DNA of 64,000 nt from the NCBI GenBank assembly GCA_965206145.1, contig CBDBIK010000002.1:372001-436000 (forward strand), given 5' to 3'. This DNA comes from CBDBIK01 sp965206145 (GTDB lineage Bacteria > Pseudomonadota > Alphaproteobacteria > TMED109). A program made the translations under genes and the position numbers. This document shows positions 46,809 through 55,530 of the stretch, piece after piece (the first letter of the stretch is position 1; the number at the start of each line of letters is the position of its first letter). The notes below the pieces were generated by a model that was given only the letters and a program-made list of their open reading frames with translations, was not told where the DNA came from and ran no database searches.

Positions 46809-47926
46809 TCCGGATCGACATCGCCATCGACCAAGGTGACTTCCACCTCAATGCAAGCATCGAAACCCCCGACCGAGGCGTTACCGGCATCTTTGGACCT
46901 TCGGGTTCGGGCAAAACCACCATCATCAATGCCGTGGCTGGTCTGGTGATACCGACCTCTGGGCGGATTTCCGTCGGCAAGCGAGTCTTGTTCGACCGCA
47001 CGGCAGGAATTTCCTTACCCCCGGAAAAGCGTAGAATTGGCTATGTCTTTCAAGAGGACCGCCTATTTCCTCACATGGATGTCCGCCAGAATCTTCTGTA
47101 CGGAGCGCGCCGAAGGGCCTCCATCGCCACTGCCAAGATTGATCCAATCATCGAGATGCTTGGAATCGGCCCCCTGCTCCGTCGCCGCATCGCCAATCTT
47201 TCCGGTGGAGAAGCACAGCGCGTCGCCATCGGGCGCGCTCTTCTTTCCGCTCCTGATATTCTTTTGATGGACGAACCTCTTTCCTCGCTCGACCAGAGTC
47301 GGAAAGAAGAGGTACTCCCCTACCTTGAAAGGCTTGCCGACCACTCCGGCGTACCCATCCTCTATGTCACCCACGCCATCGAAGAAATGATCCGTCTCGC
47401 CGACCACGCCGCGGTGATTGAGGAAGGGAAGATCTCTGCCTGCGGACCTCTCGCTGAAGTGATGGCTCGCTCTAATGTTCCCTCACTGATCAAACGACGC
47501 GATGCAGGCACAATCATTCACGCGACAGTCACCGGGCACGATCTGGATGACAGCGTGACTAAGATCACTTTCGATGGGCGCACCCTCTACGTCCCGCTCC
47601 TCGACCGACCCGAAGGTGCGCTTGTGGCCGTTCGGATTCTGGCCAGGGACGTGGCCATCTCTCTCGAGTGTCCTGAGCACACAAGCGTCCTGAACATCCT
47701 GCCGGCAACCATTTCGGAAATTCTCGAAGGTCCGGAGGCCCGCGTCGACGTGACTCTTGATGCGGGACAGACGATCCGGGCACGAATCACACGTCGCTCG
47801 GCGAGACGCCTCGGGCTCGAACCAGGAATGTCAATCTTTGCACTCGTGAAGGCGGTATCGTTCGCCGATCGCAATACACGTCGCCGTGAACCCGTACCCG
47901 GTGCACCGCCCAGCGAAGGCCCTTAA
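46805..47926 (+). CDS. modC: Molybdate ABC transporter ATPase
   Basis: 373 residues. N-terminal ATPase: Walker A GPSGSGKTTIIN, signature LSGGEAQRVAIGRAL, Walker B DILLMDEPLSSLD. C-terminal MOP domain (SVLNILPATISEILEGPEAR, LDAGQTIRARITRRSARRLG) that binds molybdate for feedback. Standard ModC layout. Confidence 0.95.
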   Translation: MIRIDIAIDQGDFHLNASIETPDRGVTGIFGPSGSGKTTIINAVAGLVIPTSGRISVGKRVLFDRTAGISLPPEKRRIGYVFQEDRLFPHMDVRQNLLYGARRRASIATAKIDPIIEMLGIGPLLRRRIANLSGGEAQRVAIGRALLSAPDILLMDEPLSSLDQSRKEEVLPYLERLADHSGVPILYVTHAIEEMIRLADHAAVIEEGKISACGPLAEVMARSNVPSLIKRRDAGTIIHATVTGHDLDDSVTKITFDGRTLYVPLLDRPEGALVAVRILARDVAISLECPEHTSVLNILPATISEILEGPEARVDVTLDAGQTIRARITRRSARRLGLEPGMSIFALVKAVSFADRNTRRREPVPGAPPSEGP

Positions 47927-47943
47927 ACTTCGCTCATGCTTTG

Positions 47944-49662
47944 ATGCCCGGAAAGCAAACCTTGCCAGCACGCCCTCGCACCGGAGGTGAAATCCTCGCC
48001 GATCAGCTAATCCTTCACGGGGCGGACACCGTGTTCGCCGTACCAGGCGAGAGCTACCTTGCAGCTCTTGATGCCTTCCATGATCGCACCGATTCGATCA
48101 GGCTCGTCATCTGTCGCCATGAAGCTGGCGCAGCCAACATGGCTGAAGCGTACGGCAAGCTCACGCGCAAGCCCGGCGTTTGTTTTGTCACCCGAGGTCC
48201 CGGGGCGTGCCATGCAAGTGTTGGCGTTCACACCGCTCGCCAGGACTCGAGCCCGATGGTCCTTCTAGTCGGCCAGATCGCCCGCGAAACTCGTGGAAGG
48301 GAAGCGTTTCAGGAAATCGACGTACGAGACACGTTCCAGCCTCCATTCTCCAAATGGGCAGTCGAGGTTGAAAGTGCGAGCCGTCTCCCCGAGATTCTTC
48401 ACACCGCCTTCCGCACCGCTGCCACAGGAAGGCCGGGCCCGGTTGTCGTGGGCCTCCCGGAAGACATGCTCAAGGAAAGTGTCGTGGCGGCCGACTCCCT
48501 CCCGTGGCATCCAACACCGATGCACCCGCCACCCGATTCAGTAATCCGTGTGCGTGAGCTCCTAGAAGATGCTGAACAACCACTCATCATCGCCGGAGGC
48601 GGTGCCTGGACCAATGAGGGGCTTGAAGATCTCACCACCTTCGCACGGGAATCCTCAATCCCGATCGTGGTGTCCTTCCGTCGGCAGGACCTCATCAACA
48701 ACAACGATTCTGCTTACGCAGGCGACCTCTCATCAAGTGTTGATCCCCTCCTCGTCCGCCGCGTGCGCAAGGCAAGCCACCTTCTCGTCGTTGGTGCACG
48801 TCTCGGGGAAATGACCACTGGCGGTTACACCTCTCCCTCTCCCTCTCAAAAGAAGGCAACGCTCATCCACGTCTATCCCGATTCGTCCGAACTCGGCCGG
48901 GTATATCCCCCTGATCTTGCCATCACCGCTGATGCGTCGACGTTCTCATCCGCACTCCATGCCGGTGGCCCGCTTGCGGGATTGGCGAGAGAAGAGTGGT
49001 TCCAAAGTGCCCGCCGAGATTACGAACAGAGCAGCGAACCCAGTGCTTACGAACATGATCTCGACATGGGCGCGGTCATGCGTCATCTCGGCGAGACCAT
49101 GCCAGATGATACCGTCATCACCATCGATGCAGGTAATTTCAGCGGCTGGCCTCAGCGTTTCTGGCGCTTCCGTCGTACCCACACCCAGCTCGGACCGACC
49201 AGCGGTGCCATGGGATATTCCATCCCGGCGGGCGTTGCCGCTGCCATCATTCGACCGGAAAGTCCCGTTCTCAGTTTCGTCGGCGACGGTGGCTTCCTGA
49301 TGGCATCCCAAGAACTCGCCACCGCCATCCAGTACGGCGCAACGCCGATCGTTCTTCTTATCAACAACGCAATGTTCGGAACCATCCGGATGCACCAGGA
49401 ACAGGCCCACCCCGGACGGGCCATTGGCACCGATCTCCACAACCCCAATTTCCCCGCCCTTGCGCGGGCCTACGGTGCCCACGGCGAACGCGTTTCCAAG
49501 ACAAGCGAGTTCGCGCCTGCATTTGAGCGAGCTCGCGCAAGCGGGTCCGCCGCTGTCATCGAACTTGTCGTGAATCCCGAACAGATCACTACCCGAACGA
49601 CCATCTCCAAGCTCCGCGATGCGGCATCCACGCCCGCGCTCAAGGAGTCTACCCATGCCTGA
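47944..49662 (+). CDS. Thiamine diphosphate-dependent enzyme (acetolactate synthase-like)
   Basis: 572 residues from the ATG at 47944 (TTG one codon before). Three TPP-enzyme domains: N-terminal PYR with GADTVFAVPGESYLAALDAF and CRHEAGAANMAEAYGKLTRK (catalytic Glu); central ADP-like domain; C-terminal PP domain with GDGG...NN motif FVGDGGFLMASQELATAIQY and INNAMFGTIRMHQEQAHPGR. It resembles IlvB but no small subunit is encoded. Its position before an aldolase and a sugar-acid dehydratase suggests a decarboxylase or ligase in the same catabolic route. Confidence 0.87.
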   Translation: MPGKQTLPARPRTGGEILADQLILHGADTVFAVPGESYLAALDAFHDRTDSIRLVICRHEAGAANMAEAYGKLTRKPGVCFVTRGPGACHASVGVHTARQDSSPMVLLVGQIARETRGREAFQEIDVRDTFQPPFSKWAVEVESASRLPEILHTAFRTAATGRPGPVVVGLPEDMLKESVVAADSLPWHPTPMHPPPDSVIRVRELLEDAEQPLIIAGGGAWTNEGLEDLTTFARESSIPIVVSFRRQDLINNNDSAYAGDLSSSVDPLLVRRVRKASHLLVVGARLGEMTTGGYTSPSPSQKKATLIHVYPDSSELGRVYPPDLAITADASTFSSALHAGGPLAGLAREEWFQSARRDYEQSSEPSAYEHDLDMGAVMRHLGETMPDDTVITIDAGNFSGWPQRFWRFRRTHTQLGPTSGAMGYSIPAGVAAAIIRPESPVLSFVGDGGFLMASQELATAIQYGATPIVLLINNAMFGTIRMHQEQAHPGRAIGTDLHNPNFPALARAYGAHGERVSKTSEFAPAFERARASGSAAVIELVVNPEQITTRTTISKLRDAASTPALKESTHA

Positions 49663-49689
49663 AGTCGACCTTAGAGAGGAAATCAGATC

Positions 49690-50463
49690 ATGACCCACAA
49701 AAACTCTTTCAAAATGGCCGTCGCCTCCGGCAGGCCGCAGGTCGGCATGTGGGCAAGCCTTGCAAGCCCAGTCGGGTGTGAGGTTCTGTCAGGGGCCGGG
49801 CTCGACTTCCTCGTCATCGACACCGAGCACGCCCCAAACGATGCTGCGGAGATCATCGCTCAGTTGCACGCCATCGCAACCGGCGGACCGACGCCTGCTG
49901 CTGTGCGCGTGTGGTGGAACGATCGAGTTGCCATCAAACGCGTTCTCGACTGTGGAGCGGAAACCATCGTTGTCCCTTACGTACAAACCCCTGACGAAGC
50001 GAGGGAAGCCGTGCGTTCGGTGCGCTATCCACCCGAAGGTGCGCGCGGGGCTGCTGGAGCCACGCGTGCAAACCGTTACGGCCGGGATGGCGACTATTGG
50101 GATGATGCGCGCGAACGCATTTGTCTTGTCGTACAAGTGGAAAGTGCGGCAGCGGTCGAAGCCGCCGGTGACATTGCCCGTGTCGATGGCGTGGACGTGG
50201 TGTTCGTAGGGCCAGGCGATCTCGCCGCCGACCTTGGCATCATCCACGATCGTAGCCACACCTCCGTGCAGGACGAAATCAAAAAAGCCCTTGCGGCCAT
50301 CCGCGACGCCGGGAAACCTGCCGGCGTGATGGCGGGAAACATCGACAATGCGCGCGAATTCTTGGATATGGGCTTTTCGATGGTGTCCGTCGCAACTGAC
50401 GTCGTACATCTCAGAGTTCTTTCCGACAACGTGGTGCGAGAACTGAAAGGAGGCAAGTCATGA
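49690..50463 (+). CDS. HpcH/HpaI-type class II aldolase
   Basis: 257 residues of a metal-dependent 2-oxo-3-deoxy acid aldolase giving pyruvate and an aldehyde. Family residues: LVIDTEHAPND (base His), RVWWNDRVAIKRVLDCGAET (Arg), VPYVQTPDEAREAVRSVRYP, LVVQVESAAAVEAAGDIARV (metal Glu) and DVVFVGPGDLAADLG (metal Asp). It overlaps the dehydratase by 4 bases, so it probably cleaves that enzyme's 2-keto-3-deoxy product. Confidence 0.9.
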   Translation: MTHKNSFKMAVASGRPQVGMWASLASPVGCEVLSGAGLDFLVIDTEHAPNDAAEIIAQLHAIATGGPTPAAVRVWWNDRVAIKRVLDCGAETIVVPYVQTPDEAREAVRSVRYPPEGARGAAGATRANRYGRDGDYWDDARERICLVVQVESAAAVEAAGDIARVDGVDVVFVGPGDLAADLGIIHDRSHTSVQDEIKKALAAIRDAGKPAGVMAGNIDNAREFLDMGFSMVSVATDVVHLRVLSDNVVRELKGGKS

Positions 50464-51551
50464 AGATCGTCTCCGTCGAGGCAATCCCAGGGAGGATTCC
50501 TTTCACGAACCCAGGTCCTCCCAGCGGTTTCGGCGGCGAGACCTGGCATGACCTCGCCTACCTCCTCGTTCGGGCCGAAACCGACGAGGGCATCGTGGGA
50601 TGGGGAGAAGCCTTCGGCTACAACTGCATTCCAGCGACGCGGGCTGCGATCGAAACGATGGTGGCACCGCAGGCGGTCGGACAAGACATAGATGACATCC
50701 CCGCCCTGACGAATGAACTCTTCCGCAAACTACATATTTTTGGGCGTTACGGGGTCACCGTCTTCGCCATTTCCGGTTTAGAGATCGCGCTTTGGGACAT
50801 CGCTGGAAAGAAAGCCGGCAAGCCGCTTTATGAACTTCTGGGAGGGATACAGAAGAAGAATCTCCCCTGCTACGCAAGCCTCCTCAAATACGAGGATCCC
50901 TCTGTCACCGCGAAGGTGTCAGCCGCCTCTGTCGAGGACGGTTATCCAATGGTTAAGCTCCATGAAAACACAATCTCTCCTGTGTCGGCCACCCGTGAGG
51001 CCATTGGCGACGACATCCCACTGATGCTCGACGTCAACTGCAGTTGGAAAGAAAGCGACATACCCTCGCTTTCTCAACCACTCCTTGATGCGAATCTCTT
51101 TTGGCTTGAAGAACCCGTGTGGCCTCCGGAGAACTATCCCTTGCTGGCCGATCTCCGCAAAGGCGGATTCCCCATCGCTTCCGGAGAAAATCTTTGCACT
51201 TCCTGGCAATTCCGCGACTTACTCGCCGCAGGTGCTGTCGATTATGCGCAACCGAGCGTGACCAAGGTGGGCGGTATTGGAGAAACCCTCGCTGTCATTG
51301 ACGAGGCAAACAAGGCTAGCGTCCAACCTGTCCCTCACGCTCCTTACTTTGGACCGGGATTCCTTGCGACAATGCATCTGGTCGCAGCCAAAGCTCCCGA
51401 CTCCCCTATCGAGAGGCTTTATGTCGAGCTCGAATCCGACCTATTCGGAGGAGCGACCGTCCCCGAACAAGGCATGGTCACCGTTCCCGACGCCCCCGGC
51501 CTGGGGATTGACCCCGACCCGGAACTCGTCAAACGCTGGAGCGATTGCTGA
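50460..51551 (+). CDS. Mandelate racemase/muconate lactonizing enzyme family dehydratase
   Basis: Enolase-superfamily enzyme of 363 residues, probably an acid-sugar dehydratase. Metal ligands Asp191 (LMLDVNCSW), Glu217 (FWLEEPVWP) and Glu243 (IASGENLC). The second strand has Lys166-x-His168 (MVKLHE) and the C-terminal side His293 (PVPHAPYFGPG). The Asp that usually pairs with the His, in QPD, is Ser here (QPSVTKVGG). The substrate cannot be predicted. It starts within the aldolase stop and ends 29 bases from the convergent priA. Confidence 0.88.
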   Translation: MKIVSVEAIPGRIPFTNPGPPSGFGGETWHDLAYLLVRAETDEGIVGWGEAFGYNCIPATRAAIETMVAPQAVGQDIDDIPALTNELFRKLHIFGRYGVTVFAISGLEIALWDIAGKKAGKPLYELLGGIQKKNLPCYASLLKYEDPSVTAKVSAASVEDGYPMVKLHENTISPVSATREAIGDDIPLMLDVNCSWKESDIPSLSQPLLDANLFWLEEPVWPPENYPLLADLRKGGFPIASGENLCTSWQFRDLLAAGAVDYAQPSVTKVGGIGETLAVIDEANKASVQPVPHAPYFGPGFLATMHLVAAKAPDSPIERLYVELESDLFGGATVPEQGMVTVPDAPGLGIDPDPELVKRWSDC

Positions 51552-51580
51552 AACCCAGGACGATCAAGGTAAGGGCCCTC

Positions 51581-53791
51581 CTATAAGAAGCTGTAAGGAT
51601 CGACATCTACCTTCACCCTAACGTCTGAAGGAAGATCCACCCCTTCGAGCCAGGAACGGACATATTTCTGGAGGCGCTGATCGCGACCAGCGCGCACTAG
51701 CAAGCGATACCGATAATCACCCCGAATGCGCGAAAGCGGTGCCGGTGCCGGTCCCAGGACTTCCACATCATCCCTCTGAGGAGCGGCTCTGCTCAGCAAA
51801 CGGGCTGCAGATTCGACACGATCAAGCTTCTTTCCTGAGATAATCAGAGCCACGAGCCTCCCGAACGGAGGCATCCCAGCCGCCCGCCGTCCCTTGGCCT
51901 CCTCCTCCAGAAACAGATCCCGGTCATGCGCGAGAAAGGCCTTCATTACGGGGTGGGAAGGATTCCACGTCTGCAGAAAAACCCGGCCCTTCCGTTCGGC
52001 TCGACCTGCCCTTCCCGTGACTTGCGTGAGCAATTGGTAAGTGCGCTCGCCGGCGCGGAGATCTCCGCTTGAAAGGCCAAGGTCAGCGTCGACCACGCCC
52101 ACCAGGGTGAGGTTCGGGAAATGGTGCCCTTTGGCCGCCATCTGGGTTCCGATCAGAACCTTGATTGCCCCGCTTTCCATTCCCTCGACAACCCGGTGCA
52201 CGTCCCGTGGATCGGTCATGGTGTCGCTGGTCATCACGGCCGGCTTGATTTCCGGGAATGTCTTTTCCACTTCCTCGGAAATCCTTTCCACGCCGGGACC
52301 GCAAGCGGTCAGCGTGCCCGTCGTATCACACGAGGGACAAAAGGAGGGAGCACTGGTCCCGTGGCCACAATGATGGCAGAGCAACCCGCCGGGACGGCGA
52401 TGGTCCACCAGCCATGCCGAGCAGTTGGGACAGGAGAAACGCCATCCACATTTCCGGCAGAGCGTGAGCGGTGCGTAGCCTCTCCGATTGAGAAAAAACA
52501 GGACCTGCTCGCCTCTGTCGAGGGTCGTCTTCGCCTCCTCCACGAGCATCGATGACAGCCAGGCCCCACGCGGTGGCGGATTTTTGCGAAGGTCAATGGC
52601 CTGCACGTTGGGAACCTCGGCACCACCGAAACGGGCGGGTAAAACCAACCTCCGATAGCGTTCCTCGCAGGCGTTGACGTGACTTTCGAGAGATGGGGTA
52701 GCCGATGCGAGCACAACCGCGCATTTCTCCTTCATCGCGCGGACAACCGCCATGTCTCGGGCGTTGTAGACCACGCCTGTCTCCTGCTTGAAGGAGGTGT
52801 CGTGTTCCTCGTCAACCACAATCACTCCGAGATCTGGAAAGGGTAAGAAAAGCGACGAACGAGCTCCCACCACCACGGGCACTCGTCCTGTTGCGATCCC
52901 ACGCCACGTGGTACGGCGCTCGCTTGCTGAAACTCCGGAGTGCCATCGTCCCGGAGGAACCCCGAACCGGTCCTCAAACCTCCGGACCCATTGTGAACCG
53001 AGCGCGATCTCCGGAAGCAAAACCAGTGCCTGCTTTCCTGTCGTGATCGCGGCGGCAATTGCCTCGAAATACACCTCGGTCTTTCCCGCTCCTGTAACCC
53101 CGTCCAGGAGGCGGGGTCGGGAATCGTTCGCCACAACTGCAGCTTCCAAGCCACCAGCTGCTTGGCGTTGAGCATCCGAGAGTGCTGGCCCTTGCTTTGG
53201 ATCGGGATTGGAAAGCGGTGCCTCCAGCATGGAAGCTTTCCCTTCCACGAGCATGCCTGCTTTGATCATCGTGCGGACAGATCCCGTGCCGACACCTGCG
53301 GTGGCGGCGATGTCTTGGATTGAAAATGCCCCTTCTTTTCCTGCAAGAGCGGCAAGAACGCGGTTACGAGCGGGCGTCATACGCACACTTTCCGGTAATT
53401 TTTCCACCATGGCCCATGCCCGCATCGAAGATGCGGGAACAAGCGCAGCCGGAACGGGAAGTGCCATCCGAAGTACGCTTCCGAGAGGGGCCAGGGTGTA
53501 GGCCGAAACCCATGCCACGAGCTGGCGGAGCGCAGGTGGCATCGGCGGAAGGTCGGAAACCCCCTCGATCGCCCTCATCTTCTCATCGGGCACACCTCCT
53601 TGCGCCGGTCCCCAGACCACGCCAGAAACATGCGTTTTGCCAAAGGGAATCTGGACATAAGACCCCTCGCGGACAGGCGAGGCGACCAGATAATCCAGGC
53701 AATCAAAACGGCCCCACAATTGCCGGGGAAGAAGTACCGCGACTCTCCCTACGTGTTCGGGAACTTCATTGCGAGAAGCAAGTGCGGCCAT
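51581..53791 (-). CDS. priA: Primosomal replication protein N' (PriA helicase)
   Basis: Restarts stalled replication forks. The 736 residues contain the N-terminal 3' DNA-binding domain (VPEHVGRVAVLLPRQLWGRF), Walker A DGVTGAGKTEVYFEAI, DEEH box VIVVDEEHDTSFKQE, a zinc module with CRKCGWRFSCPNCSAWL and CHHCGHGTSAPSFCPSCDTT, helicase motifs V-VI (GTQMAAKGHHFPNLTLVGVV, QVTGRAGRAERKG) and the C-terminal domain. Divergent from tal with a 63-base gap. Confidence 0.95.
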   Translation of the reverse strand: MAALASRNEVPEHVGRVAVLLPRQLWGRFDCLDYLVASPVREGSYVQIPFGKTHVSGVVWGPAQGGVPDEKMRAIEGVSDLPPMPPALRQLVAWVSAYTLAPLGSVLRMALPVPAALVPASSMRAWAMVEKLPESVRMTPARNRVLAALAGKEGAFSIQDIAATAGVGTGSVRTMIKAGMLVEGKASMLEAPLSNPDPKQGPALSDAQRQAAGGLEAAVVANDSRPRLLDGVTGAGKTEVYFEAIAAAITTGKQALVLLPEIALGSQWVRRFEDRFGVPPGRWHSGVSASERRTTWRGIATGRVPVVVGARSSLFLPFPDLGVIVVDEEHDTSFKQETGVVYNARDMAVVRAMKEKCAVVLASATPSLESHVNACEERYRRLVLPARFGGAEVPNVQAIDLRKNPPPRGAWLSSMLVEEAKTTLDRGEQVLFFLNRRGYAPLTLCRKCGWRFSCPNCSAWLVDHRRPGGLLCHHCGHGTSAPSFCPSCDTTGTLTACGPGVERISEEVEKTFPEIKPAVMTSDTMTDPRDVHRVVEGMESGAIKVLIGTQMAAKGHHFPNLTLVGVVDADLGLSSGDLRAGERTYQLLTQVTGRAGRAERKGRVFLQTWNPSHPVMKAFLAHDRDLFLEEEAKGRRAAGMPPFGRLVALIISGKKLDRVESAARLLSRAAPQRDDVEVLGPAPAPLSRIRGDYRYRLLVRAGRDQRLQKYVRSWLEGVDLPSDVRVKVDVDPYSFL

Positions 53792-53854
53792 CGTCTATAA
53801 ACTTGGCATGCGCCAAGGCCCCGTCAACCACCAAAAGAAGGGAATGCCCACTTC

Positions 53855-54520
53855 ATGAAATTCTTTGTGGACACCGCCGACACCGACGAGATCGCTGACC
53901 TCGCCGCCACCGGACTCCTCGACGGAGTAACCACCAACCCTTCTCTGATCGGCAAGACAGGACGGGAGTTTTTCGGCGTGATTCGGGAAATCTGTGGAAT
54001 TGTTCCTGGTCCGGTTTCCGCTGAGGTCACGGCCACGGACACCGAGGGAATGCTTGCCGAGGGGCGTGAACTTGCCAAACTCGCAGAGAACGTCGTCGTG
54101 AAAGTTCCACTGACATGGGAAGGATTACGTGCATGCCGCACGCTTGCTGACGAAGGAACCAACGTGAACGTCACACTCTGTTTTTCCGCTGCCCAGGCCC
54201 TGCTCGCCGGCAAAGCAGGTGCTAGGTTCGTCTCTCCTTTCGTTGGCAGGCTCGACGACATCGGACATGACGGCATGGAGTTGATCGCTGAGATTTCGGA
54301 GATCTTCAATGCCTATCCCGACTCCATTCACACCGAGATCCTAGTTGCCTCAGTCCGCCATCCCGGCCACGTGATTGAAGCGGCAAAGATGGGATCCCAT
54401 GCAGCAACGGTACCTCCAAAAGTGCTCCGACAGCTAGCTCAACATCCCCTGACCGACAAGGGCCTAGCAACCTTCCTCTCCGATTGGAAAAAGAGCGGCG
54501 GAAAAACCAAAGGTTCCTGA
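53855..54520 (+). CDS. tal: Transaldolase (short, fructose-6-phosphate aldolase-like type)
   Basis: 221-residue class I aldolase: MKFFVDTADTDEIADLAATG, LLDGVTTNPSLI, the Schiff-base Lys in NVVVKVPLTWEGLRACRTLA, NVTLCFSAAQALLAGKAGAR, FVSPFVGRLDDIGHDGMELI, HTEILVASVRHPGHV. Short transaldolases of this sort operate in the pentose phosphate path; FSA activity is an alternative. Its TGA overlaps the xerC ATG (TGATG). Confidence 0.93.
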   Translation: MKFFVDTADTDEIADLAATGLLDGVTTNPSLIGKTGREFFGVIREICGIVPGPVSAEVTATDTEGMLAEGRELAKLAENVVVKVPLTWEGLRACRTLADEGTNVNVTLCFSAAQALLAGKAGARFVSPFVGRLDDIGHDGMELIAEISEIFNAYPDSIHTEILVASVRHPGHVIEAAKMGSHAATVPPKVLRQLAQHPLTDKGLATFLSDWKKSGGKTKGS

Positions 54521-55530
54521 TGGAAGAGATCTCCGAGCGCCTCGAGACCGAGTTCGCGAAGTATCTCAACCACCTCAAGCTGGAACGCCGCCTCTCTCCG
54601 CACACTGTTTCCGCCTACAAATCGGACATCCGGCGCTTCCTTCTCTTTGTCTCCAAGCATTTTGGTACCCGCGCGAGCTTCAAGGAACTTGATGAGCTCA
54701 CACTGACCGATTACCGCGCCTGGCTCGCCGATCTTGCACACGAACCCAAACCGTTTTCCCCCGCAAGCACCGCCCGGGCCCGGGCCTCCATAAATGGTTT
54801 CGTGGGGCACCTATCACGTGCAGGGAAGATGAATGGCGCTCCCCTTAGAAAATTGCGCTCTCCTCGAATGCCGAAGAAGACTCCCCGCCCTCTAGATCCT
54901 CGTCAGGCGCAGGCCGTCGTCGAGGAAGCAGGTGCAGCAAGTCCCGGCTGGGAAGGAATCCGGGACCGGGCACTGTTCCTTCTGCTTTACGGCGCAGGAC
55001 TTCGAATCGGAGAAGCACTTTCACTCCGTCGTGCGGATGTTATGGGGCGACGGGACGCCCTCCTTGTCCGGGGCAAGGGAGGTAAGCAACGCGACATCCC
55101 CTTACTAGATCCAGTGCGACAGGGAATCGATGCTCTGCTGGAAGCTTCACCGGCAATCTCTCCCGACAATCCGCTGTTCATCGGACGCCGAGGCGGAGCG
55201 CTCAGTCCCCGGACGGCACAAAGGCGGATGCAGACGATCCGGGCGACGCTTTCATTGCCTGAGACGGCCACGCCTCATGCGTTGCGTCACAGTTTCGCCA
55301 CCCACCTTCTCGAGGCAGGCAGCGACCTACGCGTCATCCAGGAATTACTGGGGCATGCAAACCTTACGACCACCGAGGTCTATACCAAGGTTGCCGATCC
55401 AAGCTTGCAGAAGACCTACGAGCGGACACATCCGCGCGCGCGGATCAGGAGTGGACCGTCTTCCCGTAGGCCGCGACGGCGGCGGCCTCACGGATCGATT
55501 CCGACATCGTCGGATGGGCGTGGCAAGTAA
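54520..55530 (+). CDS. xerC: Tyrosine recombinase XerC with an extended C-terminus
   Basis: Resolves chromosome dimers with XerD at dif. The start at 54520 overlaps the tal stop (TGATG). Core-binding domain KYLNHLKLERRLSPHTVSAY; catalytic residues Arg in GAGLRIGEALSL, Lys in GKGGKQRDIPL, HALRHSFATHLL, LLGHANLTTTEVYTKV with Tyr nucleophile. XerC normally ends soon after the ...YERTHPRA helix; here about 28 basic residues (RIRSGPSSRRPRRRRPHGSI) follow and lie antisense to the last 86 bases of lpdA. Confidence 0.92.
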   Translation: MEEISERLETEFAKYLNHLKLERRLSPHTVSAYKSDIRRFLLFVSKHFGTRASFKELDELTLTDYRAWLADLAHEPKPFSPASTARARASINGFVGHLSRAGKMNGAPLRKLRSPRMPKKTPRPLDPRQAQAVVEEAGAASPGWEGIRDRALFLLLYGAGLRIGEALSLRRADVMGRRDALLVRGKGGKQRDIPLLDPVRQGIDALLEASPAISPDNPLFIGRRGGALSPRTAQRRMQTIRATLSLPETATPHALRHSFATHLLEAGSDLRVIQELLGHANLTTTEVYTKVADPSLQKTYERTHPRARIRSGPSSRRPRRRRPHGSIPTSSDGRGK

